Part shown: piece after piece, positions 1-5,008 of the stretch
How positions within the stretch are numbered: the first letter of the stretch is position 1
How the letters are laid out: every line of letters starts with the position of its first letter
DNA from: an uncultured Clostridia bacterium
GTDB taxonomy: Bacteria; Bacillota; Clostridia; Christensenellales; Pumilibacteraceae
Direction: 5' to 3'
NCBI GenBank assembly: GCA_934277845.1
Contig: CAKQVV010000053.1
Coordinates: forward strand, 1-10,488
Length of the DNA stretch: 10,488 nucleotides
Translations under genes and position numbers: made by a program
The notes under the pieces: generated by a model
What the model saw: only the letters and a program-made list of their open reading frames with translations
Database searches by the model: none
Told to the model about the DNA's origin: nothing

Positions 1-85
1 TCGGCTTTTTTCGTGTCCTTCCGATATAAAATACGCGTATTTAAATTTCGTTCAAAGAGTTATTTGTAATCGCATTGAAATTTTC
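1..85. other. Upstream intergenic segment with palindrome and possible terminator tail
   Basis: No gene is seen here. The window opens with TCGGC followed by six T residues (6-11), which could be the 3' arm and U-tract of a terminator of a gene lying before the window; the 5' arm is not visible, so this is a guess. A perfect 14-bp palindrome, AAATACGCGTATTT, occupies 29-42, about 45 bp upstream of the -35 box of the yggS promoter. One such palindrome is roughly what chance allows in 10 kb, so an operator role is only possible. Confidence 0.3.
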
Positions 86-114
86 TTGCAAATTACGTCG
101 TCATGTAGTATAAT
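86..114 (+). promoter_or_regulatory. Sigma-A type promoter for yggS operon
   Basis: TTGCAA (86-91) and a perfect TATAAT (109-114) are separated by 17 bp, placing the start of transcription near 121 and giving a leader of about 37 nt before the yggS ATG at 158. The -35 matches 4 of 6 consensus positions. This is the only convincing promoter seen before the overlapping yggS-sepF-lspA-rluD run. Confidence 0.65.
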
Positions 115-157
115 TACTATAAGTGCGTGCACCCGAATCTTAAAGCGGAGGAAGTTT

Positions 158-832
158 ATGCGCGACGAAATAAATAAACTGTTTGAACGCATCGAAAACG
201 TTAAACGCGAGTTCGGCATAACGCAAAATATTACCGTCGTTGCCGCAACAAAAACGGTTTCTCCGGAGCGGATAAACGAACTTCCTGCGTGCGGTATCAG
301 AATTGCCGGCGAAAACCGCGTACAAGAGTTTCTTGACAAGTACGATAAAGTGCACGGAGTCGACTGGCATTTCATAGGCGCGCTCCAAACGAATAAGGTC
401 AAGTATATCATCGACAAGGTCAGACTTATTCACTCGGTTGATCGGGAATCGCTTGCCGACGAGATCGATCGTCAGGCTGCAAAACACGATTTGATAGCCG
501 GGGTTCTCGTCGAAATAAACGTCGGCGGAGAAGAAAGCAAAAGCGGCGTAAACCCGGACGAGGCAAGAAAACTTATCGATTACGTTGCGGCGAAAAAAAA
601 CGTAGAATTAAAAGGCGTCATGAGTGTGTTACCGTCAGATGCGACTGACGAATTGTATATTAAACTCGCGGAGTTCGGACAATACGCGAACGAAAAGCAC
701 GGCGCGGATATCATATCCGCGGGAATGAGCGGCGACTACGAGAAGGCGATACGTTTCGGTGCGAATATGATTCGCCCCGGAAGCGCGATATTCGGCAAAA
801 GAAATTATACGGAGATACGAAACAATGGGTAA
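158..832 (+). CDS. yggS: YggS/PLPBP family pyridoxal phosphate-binding protein
   Basis: Encodes 224 residues, normal for the YggS/YlmE (PROSC/PLPBP) family. These cytosolic single-domain fold-type III proteins bind pyridoxal 5'-phosphate without known catalysis and buffer the PLP and amino-acid pools. Family signatures seen are VAATKTV with the PLP lysine K32, GENRVQE (51-57), WHFIGALQTNK (70-80), and the C-terminal GMSGDYEKAIRFGANMIRPG (189-208), which supplies the phosphate-binding region. The start was chosen at 158 because GGAGGAAG lies just upstream (147-154); an in-frame ATG at 86 has no ribosome site and falls inside the promoter. The frame overlaps sepF by 8 bp. In Firmicutes this gene (ylmE) commonly sits just before sepF (ylmF), as here. 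The family assignment is firm; the physiological role is taken from family knowledge. Confidence 0.95.
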   Translation: MRDEINKLFERIENVKREFGITQNITVVAATKTVSPERINELPACGIRIAGENRVQEFLDKYDKVHGVDWHFIGALQTNKVKYIIDKVRLIHSVDRESLADEIDRQAAKHDLIAGVLVEINVGGEESKSGVNPDEARKLIDYVAAKKNVELKGVMSVLPSDATDELYIKLAEFGQYANEKHGADIISAGMSGDYEKAIRFGANMIRPGSAIFGKRNYTEIRNNG

Positions 833-1361
833 ATTCAGCGATTATTTCAGACGTAAATCGAGCGGCGACGAACTGTCGGCCGATTCGGGACGCTCCGGCG
901 ACGATTACGATTTCTACGAGGATACTCACGATCTCAGCGGCGGCTATACGGCAAAACTTCGCGACTTTCAAAGAGAAAGTTTGTCTGCCGGTGCCGAAAC
1001 CGCAGAGAGAGGTTATGCAAGCGAGAGGAATCGCCTTGCTACTTTTTCTGCCGACGGTGGTGAAACAAAAAATATAGCGTCTGAGAGTGGAAAATATCAA
1101 AATTTTATGGTTTACGAACCGAAAACCGCCGATGACGTACAAACACTTATCGACTTTTTGAAGACCAAAGAATCGGCGATAATCAATCTTGACAATGTCG
1201 ATGACGAGATTTCGCAACGCGTGCTTGACTTTGTGAGCGGCGCGGTTTACGCACTTAACGGAAGTGTGCATCGCGTTGCCGGCAATATATTTTTGCTGTC
1301 GCCGGAGGGCGTCGGCATAACTAATTCTTACGAGATGAAAGGAAATGCAAGAAAACAATAA
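825..1361 (+). CDS. sepF: Cell division protein SepF
   Basis: Encodes 178 residues. SepF polymerises into rings, binds the FtsZ C-terminal peptide and tethers the Z-ring to the membrane. The first 11 residues (MGKFSDYFRRK) resemble the short amphipathic membrane-targeting helix of the family. Residues 12-90 are an acidic, Ser/Gly/Glu-rich linker, probably disordered. Residues 92-165 form the SepF (DUF552) core, with the hallmarks VYEPKTADDVQTLIDFL, AIINLDNVDDEISQRVLDF and a final GNIFLLSPEGVGI. The start overlaps the end of yggS by 8 bp, with GGAG at 811-814 ten bases upstream; the last 17 bp overlap lspA. Such overlaps suggest coupled translation. The linker sequence is not conserved in general, so its composition says little. 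The assignment rests on the core domain and on the yggS neighbour. Confidence 0.93.
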   Translation: MGKFSDYFRRKSSGDELSADSGRSGDDYDFYEDTHDLSGGYTAKLRDFQRESLSAGAETAERGYASERNRLATFSADGGETKNIASESGKYQNFMVYEPKTADDVQTLIDFLKTKESAIINLDNVDDEISQRVLDFVSGAVYALNGSVHRVAGNIFLLSPEGVGITNSYEMKGNARKQ

Positions 1362-2100
1362 AATCATAAAATTCCTGTATGCCGCGTGGGAATATATCAA
1401 GGAAGCAAGAGTAGAACTTATCGTTCTCGCGGCGTCTGTTATAGTCGACCTCGTATCGAAAGCACTCATCGACGGGAATATGTATCTCGGGCAAAGCATT
1501 ACGCTTATTCCGAAGTTTCTGAACATAACTTATATTCATAACGATGCGGCGGCTTTCGGTTCCAGTTTCGGGCTGGATAAACTTCTCGGTCAACAGGGCG
1601 TAATGATCGTATTTATCGTGATTTCGATCGTTGCGGTCGTGTTTTTCGGTTATTTTATGTATCGTAATCGCGGCAAAAGCATGCTTTGCAGAGTATCGTT
1701 CGCACTCATTATAGGAGGAGCGATCGGAAATCTTGTCGACAGAATCACGTTCGGTTACGTCCGCGACTTTATTCAGTTCGAGTATTTCGGGCTTACGATT
1801 TTCGGTTCGACGTCGTTTGCGATCTTCAATATCGCCGACGCGGCTTTGTGCGTAGGCGTGGCGATGTTCGCAGTTTACTATATCTTTATATATAAAGAGC
1901 CGAAAAAGGACGAAAAGAAAGACGAAAAAGCCCCCGAGTACTCGGCGCTTGACGACGATGCCGAGCCGACCGGAAACAGTTCGAAAACCGAGGCAACGTT
2001 GAAAAACGACGCAAACGACGCGGTCGAACACAATCCCGGAACCGAGCAAAAAATTTCCGAACGAGCGCCCGAAAACGACAAAGATGAAAAGAACGTTTAA
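1345..2100 (+). CDS. lspA: Signal peptidase II (lipoprotein signal peptidase)
   Basis: Encodes 251 residues. LspA cleaves the signal peptide of diacylglyceryl-modified prolipoproteins before the lipobox cysteine, inside the membrane. Four hydrophobic segments are visible, at about 24-42, 84-106, 115-131 and 160-184. Conserved blocks are VDLVSK (D35, K39), NDAAAFGSSFG (66-76), GGAIGNLVDR with catalytic D132, and FNIADA with catalytic D165. The catalytic core ends near residue 184; most family members stop at about 150-180 residues. Here a roughly 67-residue tail follows, rich in Lys, Glu, Asp and Ala, hydrophilic and probably disordered. The ATG at 1345 sits only 2 nt after GAAAGG (1337-1342), so reinitiation from sepF may matter; both ends overlap neighbours by 17 bp. 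Two probable LspA substrates are encoded later in the window (5009 and 7177). An ileS-side location, common in other bacteria, is not present. Confidence 0.95.
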   Translation: MQENNKIIKFLYAAWEYIKEARVELIVLAASVIVDLVSKALIDGNMYLGQSITLIPKFLNITYIHNDAAAFGSSFGLDKLLGQQGVMIVFIVISIVAVVFFGYFMYRNRGKSMLCRVSFALIIGGAIGNLVDRITFGYVRDFIQFEYFGLTIFGSTSFAIFNIADAALCVGVAMFAVYYIFIYKEPKKDEKKDEKAPEYSALDDDAEPTGNSSKTEATLKNDANDAVEHNPGTEQKISERAPENDKDEKNV

Positions 2101-3025
2101 CACCCAATCGACAGGGCGTCTTGACGTAATTTTAGCGGAACTTACCGGGTATACGCGCTCGTATATAAAACAACTCGTCGAAAAGAATACGGTGCTTGTC
2201 AACGGAGAATCGGTGAAAAAGAGCGGTCAGATTGTAAAACCCGCCGATGAAATTACGCTTGACGAGCCGGAACTCGTCACAAAAATAGAAAAGAAAGACA
2301 TACCTGTCGAAATTCTCTACGAGGATGACAGTATCGCGGTGATAAATAAGCCGCAAGGACTGACCGTTCACCCGGCGGGCGGGAATTATACCGATACGCT
2401 TGTTAATGCGTTGATGTATCGGCTGGATAATTTATCGGGGATAAACGGTGAAATTCGCCCCGGTATAGTTCATCGGCTCGATAAGGATACTTCCGGCGTC
2501 ATGGTAGTGGCAAAAACCGACGCGGCGCACCTTGCGCTGTCCGGACAGATAGCAAACCGCACGGTAAAGAAGGAGTACGTCGCGATACTCGAAGGTACGC
2601 CGGCAAAAGACAGCGGAACGATAATCACCAAAATCGGCAGAAATCACAAAGATCGCAAGCTCATGGCTGTGACAGACGACGGAAGAGAAGCCGTGACCGA
2701 TTACAAGGTGATTACGCGATTTAAAGAAAATTCGTTCGTTTTGTTCCGCATCCACACAGGGCGCACCCATCAGATCCGCGTGCACGCAAAATATATCGGA
2801 CATCCGGTGGTAGGTGACAAATCTTATGGGTTCAAAAAACAAAAGTTCGATCTTGGCGGTCAGCTTTTGCACTCATACAGGCTTACGCTTACGCACCCGG
2901 TGACGGATGAAACCATGACTTTTATCGCGCCGCTTCCCGGGTATTTTGAAAAAGTCTATAACGTGCTTGCAGTCAAGGACGGTTTACCGCCTTTTGATCC
3001 CGCAATTGTCGCAAATCGCAACTAA
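2084..3025 (+). CDS. RluD-family 23S rRNA pseudouridine synthase
   Basis: Encodes 313 residues, normal for the RluA/RluC/RluD family, which isomerises uridine to pseudouridine in ribosomal RNA. An S4 RNA-binding domain covers about residues 11-60 (GRLDVILAEL, RSYIKQLVEKNTVLVNG). The synthase domain follows: INKPQGLTVHPAGG (87-100), the catalytic motif HRLDKDTSGVMVVAK (130-144) with nucleophile D133, KKEYVA (162-167) and HTGRTHQIRVHAKYIGHPVVGD (224-245). The ATG lies inside the end of lspA (17 bp overlap) and has no good ribosome site, so it is likely reached by translational coupling. The B. subtilis counterpart ylyB also follows lspA. Whether the target is the RluD set (U1911, U1915, U1917) or an RluC-type set cannot be read from the sequence, so no symbol is assigned. 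No terminator is seen after it. Confidence 0.95.
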   Translation: MKRTFNTQSTGRLDVILAELTGYTRSYIKQLVEKNTVLVNGESVKKSGQIVKPADEITLDEPELVTKIEKKDIPVEILYEDDSIAVINKPQGLTVHPAGGNYTDTLVNALMYRLDNLSGINGEIRPGIVHRLDKDTSGVMVVAKTDAAHLALSGQIANRTVKKEYVAILEGTPAKDSGTIITKIGRNHKDRKLMAVTDDGREAVTDYKVITRFKENSFVLFRIHTGRTHQIRVHAKYIGHPVVGDKSYGFKKQKFDLGGQLLHSYRLTLTHPVTDETMTFIAPLPGYFEKVYNVLAVKDGLPPFDPAIVANRN

Positions 3026-3039
3026 ATCGTCGATTATTC

Positions 3040-3068
3040 TTGACACACGCGTATAAATGTTGTAAAAT
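3040..3068 (+). promoter_or_regulatory. Sigma-A promoter for the small membrane protein pair
   Basis: A perfect TTGACA (3040-3045) is followed after 17 bp by TAAAAT (3063-3068), 5 of 6 matches. Transcription should begin near 3075, giving a leader of about 70 nt before the ATG at 3145. The promoter makes the two small membrane protein genes a unit independent of rluD, although read-through from rluD is not blocked by any visible terminator. Confidence 0.75.
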
Positions 3069-3070
3069 AA

Positions 3071-3124
3071 TTCGGTAAGACCGAAATGTGGGGCGTTTTA
3101 TGTCCCGATCGGAATAAATACCGA
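3071..3124 (+). promoter_or_regulatory. Leader region with inverted repeats
   Basis: The leader holds a perfect 6-bp inverted repeat with a 3-nt spacer, TTCGGT-AAG-ACCGAA (3071-3085), across the expected transcription start. A second dyad is TCGG (3109-3112) with CCGA (3121-3124). An 8-bp palindrome, CCGATCGG, is embedded at 3105-3112. The first repeat could be an operator or a 5'-terminal hairpin. Nothing here matches a riboswitch class that I recognise. A 17-codon open frame (3086-3139) runs through it but lacks a ribosome binding site. Confidence 0.35.
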
Positions 3125-3144
3125 GCGAAACGGAGATAAAAATT

Positions 3145-3492
3145 ATGGCTAACAAGAGTTCCAACGGATCCGGAAACAACAATAACAAAAAGCGCAATCC
3201 CGGTTCGCGCGGAAGTTTACTCAATAACCTCGCGTTCTGGGCAGTGATTTTTCTCGCCACGGTAATGGTCATCAACGCCGTGCTGTGTATGATCAACAAG
3301 TACACCGGCGCGAATATCAGTACCCGCGCTACCGGCATCTTACAAAAAGTCGCATTTGCGATCGCAATCGGCATCACGCTTATTTCGTCATATTACGCTG
3401 CGAGAGGCAAAGGGAAAAATATGTTTATTCTTTGGCTCGTATGCGCGATCCTCGTCGGATTAAGTTATATTCTGGGCATTGCGCTTATCTAA
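3145..3492 (+). CDS. Small three-helix membrane protein, function unknown
   Basis: I do not recognise this 115-residue protein. The first 24 residues are polar and basic, very rich in Asn, Ser and Lys (including NNNNKK at 11-16), and should be cytoplasmic. Three hydrophobic segments follow, at about 29-50, 65-85 and 93-115, the last reaching the C-terminus with no tail. A basic loop, RGKGK (87-91), lies between helices 2 and 3. No catalytic or metal-binding motif is visible. The start is supported by GGAG at 3132-3135 with suitable spacing. The gene has its own near-consensus promoter and is followed after 22 bp by another small three-helix protein that also begins MAN, so the two are probably co-expressed and may form one membrane complex; that last point is inference. 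Confidence 0.8.
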   Translation: MANKSSNGSGNNNNKKRNPGSRGSLLNNLAFWAVIFLATVMVINAVLCMINKYTGANISTRATGILQKVAFAIAIGITLISSYYAARGKGKNMFILWLVCAILVGLSYILGIALI

Positions 3493-3514
3493 GCAGAAGA
3501 GAGGTTTTTCAAAA

Positions 3515-3853
3515 ATGGCTAACGCAAAGAAACAAAACGTTTTCGCAAGATATTTCGCCGATTTCGGGTTAAGACAGATTTGCGACATTCTCATGATCGC
3601 AGGCGCGATTATGCTTATTGTAGGACTCAGTATTTCCGCCGCGTCGCTTTCGGCTTCGCTCATCGTGCTCGGCGTGGGACTTGGTATTTATATCGTAGCA
3701 TCGGGTTTGGCGATCGTTCGTGCCGTACTCGTGTTGACTTCCAAAATCAATCACCGCGCACCGGAATATAAGCGTGCAATCGTCAATACCGTGATTATGA
3801 GCGTAATTTTCGCGCTTGCGGTATTCGCACTCGTTTACCTGATTGTTTTCTGA
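3515..3853 (+). CDS. Small three-helix membrane protein, function unknown
   Basis: An unrecognised 112-residue protein. A short basic N-terminus (MANAKKQ) is followed by an amphipathic stretch, FARYFADFGLRQ (10-21), and three hydrophobic segments at about 22-43, 47-75 and 88-112. The middle segment is Gly-rich (VLGVGLGIYIVASG), as in tightly packed helix pairs. A polar loop, SKINHRAPEYKR (76-87), separates helices 2 and 3. The ATG at 3515 is preferred because AGAGAGG (3498-3504) precedes it at good distance; a TTG at 3479 in the same frame overlaps the previous gene and is less likely. The gene lies 22 bp after the preceding membrane protein and directly before a terminator, so it ends that two-gene unit. 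Its sequence is not obviously homologous to its neighbour beyond the MAN start and general topology. Confidence 0.8.
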   Translation: MANAKKQNVFARYFADFGLRQICDILMIAGAIMLIVGLSISAASLSASLIVLGVGLGIYIVASGLAIVRAVLVLTSKINHRAPEYKRAIVNTVIMSVIFALAVFALVYLIVF

Positions 3854-3870
3854 TTGAATCGATTATCGGA

Positions 3871-3896
3871 ACCGTCTTTCAAAAGGCGGTTTTTTT
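3871..3896 (+). terminator. Intrinsic terminator after the small membrane protein pair
   Basis: ACCGTCTTT (3871-3879) pairs with AAAGGCGGT (3882-3890) with a single G-U wobble, and seven T residues follow from 3890. It sits 17 bp after the stop codon at 3853, closes the small membrane protein unit and insulates the araC promoter. Confidence 0.85.
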
Positions 3897-3921
3897 ATGT
3901 CTTAAAAGTAAAAATTCGTTA

Positions 3922-3956
3922 TTGACAAACCGTGTTTTATATGCTATTATTAGCAT
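3922..3956 (+). promoter_or_regulatory. Extended -10 promoter of the araC-type gene with overlapping dyad
   Basis: A perfect TTGACA (3922-3927), a 17-bp spacer, a TGC extended -10 (3942-3944) and TATTAT (3945-3950) make this the strongest promoter in the window; transcription should start near 3957. A perfect inverted repeat, ATGCTA-TTAT-TAGCAT (3941-3956), covers the whole -10 box. A protein bound there would block RNA polymerase, so this is a candidate operator, possibly for autorepression. The operator role is inferred from position and symmetry only. Confidence 0.7.
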
Positions 3957-4001
3957 AAGAACTTTATCCGTGAAACATAATCCGCTTCGGCGAAAGGAAA
4001 T

Positions 4002-4811
4002 ATGATGACGAAGAACGAACCGGCAGTATTCGAACAGGAATATTTATACGAAGCAAATCGCGACGTCGACGGGCGTTTTTTTGCCGTACATTACGTTTCC
4101 GACGGTCTCAGTCCGCAGTTTCACGCCTGCATGGAAGTTTTTGCCGTAGTCAAGGGTTTAGTTCATGCGACGGTCAACAACAATCGCTTCGACGTTTCCG
4201 ACGGACAAATTCTTCTTATAAACAGTTTCGAACTTCACTCGTATAAAACCGAAGGAGAAGCGGAAGTCGCGTGTCTGCTTTTGGGCAACGAGTGTGTCGG
4301 CGATTTTGTGGCAAAGTACCGCAACTATGAGTTTACGACACGGTTTCACGACGAAAAACTTTCCCGCGAAATTATTGACATTATTATAGATATTGAGAAA
4401 AGACAGAACGAGTTCGGGTTTCTTGAACAAAAAGGTTACGCCGACATTGTACTTGGGAAAATCGTACGCGGCGGCGGAATTCGTCCGCAAAGCTGGGCGA
4501 CTAACGTTAAACTGGCAAATATAATCAAATTTATCTACGACAATTCCGAAAAAGAAATCACGCTTAAAAATATAGCCGACGCATTCAACTATGCGCCGCT
4601 TTCCGTGTCGCACATGTTCAGCAAATACGTCGGCACGGATTTGCGCTGTTTCGTAAACGATATAAGAATACAAAAAGCGCACCGAATGATCCATGACGAG
4701 AAGTTCAGCGGTATATCTGTGCTCGAAATAGCGTCCGACTGCGGCTTCAACAGCGCGGCGACTTTTTATCGTGCATACAAGCGTCGTTACGGCGTTACGC
4801 CACGCAGGTAA
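4002..4811 (+). CDS. AraC-family transcriptional regulator with N-terminal cupin
   Basis: Encodes 269 residues, normal for AraC/XylS regulators with a sugar-sensing cupin. The N-terminal half (about 25-110) shows the cupin pattern: FHACMEVFAVVKGLVHATVN, DGQILLINSFELHSY. The C-terminal half (about 168-269) is a double helix-turn-helix domain: ITLKNIADAFNYAPLSVSHM (186-205) as the first HTH, and ISVLEIASDCGFNSAATFYR (238-257) then AYKRRYGVTPRR as the second, with the family signature. The protein stops right at GVTPRR, a few residues short of many relatives. Two adjacent ATGs (4002, 4005) follow AAAGGA (3993-3998); the second has the better spacing. The gene has its own strong promoter and lies 197 bp before the GH43-like lipoprotein gene in the same direction, so it is the likely regulator of that operon. 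Ligand unknown; control of the operon is inference from position. Confidence 0.92.
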   Translation: MMTKNEPAVFEQEYLYEANRDVDGRFFAVHYVSDGLSPQFHACMEVFAVVKGLVHATVNNNRFDVSDGQILLINSFELHSYKTEGEAEVACLLLGNECVGDFVAKYRNYEFTTRFHDEKLSREIIDIIIDIEKRQNEFGFLEQKGYADIVLGKIVRGGGIRPQSWATNVKLANIIKFIYDNSEKEITLKNIADAFNYAPLSVSHMFSKYVGTDLRCFVNDIRIQKAHRMIHDEKFSGISVLEIASDCGFNSAATFYRAYKRRYGVTPRR

Positions 4812-4862
4812 ATATTGCAAAAAACATAAATACGATATAAAATACATTATAAAAATAGAAAA

Positions 4863-4883
4863 ACAGTACATTTATGGAACTGT
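4863..4883. promoter_or_regulatory. Candidate regulator-binding dyad upstream of the lipoprotein operon
   Basis: ACAGT (4863-4867) and ACTGT (4879-4883) form an inverted repeat with an 11-bp spacer, with one further C-G match inside. It lies just upstream of the region where the operon promoter should be, a usual place for an activator site. AraC proteins more often use direct repeats, and 5-bp arms are short, so this is a weak candidate. Confidence 0.25.
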
Positions 4884-4899
4884 AATATATAATTTTGAG

Positions 4900-4933
4900 T
4901 TGATTTTTTCTTTATAATTGTGTATCCTATAAT
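4900..4933 (+). promoter_or_regulatory. Probable promoter region of the lipoprotein operon
   Basis: A perfect TATAAT lies at 4928-4933, but no -35 box stands at the right distance: 16-18 bp upstream there is only a T-run. Alternatively TTGATT (4900-4905) and TATCCT (4923-4928) are 17 bp apart, each with 4 of 6 matches. Either reading gives a promoter that is weak or lacks a good -35, as expected where an activator such as the AraC-type protein next door is needed. The exact start site cannot be fixed. Confidence 0.45.
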
Positions 4934-4940
4934 TAGTATC

Positions 4941-4973
4941 AAACGCGCGGGAATACAAACTAATTCCGTGTTT
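4941..4973 (+). promoter_or_regulatory. Stem-loop in the leader of the lipoprotein operon
   Basis: AAACGCG (4941-4947) pairs with CGTGTTT (4967-4973) through one G-U wobble. An inner stem, GAAT (4951-4954) with ATTC (4963-4966), closes an 8-nt loop, leaving a 3-nt bulge on the 5' side. With a start near 4940 the mRNA would begin with this hairpin. Roles as a 5' stabilising stem or as a DNA operator are both possible. No T-run follows, so it is not a terminator. Confidence 0.4.
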
Positions 4974-5008
4974 GCGATATAGAAGTTATATTCATGGAGG
5001 AGTAGCAG

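Noticed and set aside
711..2202. Minus-strand open frames of 271 and 293 codons across sepF and lspA.
   Set aside because: The sense strand encodes unambiguous SepF and LspA; the antisense products have no family features.
3025..3035. AATCG-T-CGATT dyad just upstream of the promoter at 3040.
   Set aside because: Arms of 5 bp with no T-run; too short to call a terminator or operator.
4934..4955. Possible catabolite-responsive (cre) site near the lipoprotein operon promoter.
   Set aside because: The sequence around AAACGCG does not fit the CcpA consensus on both halves.
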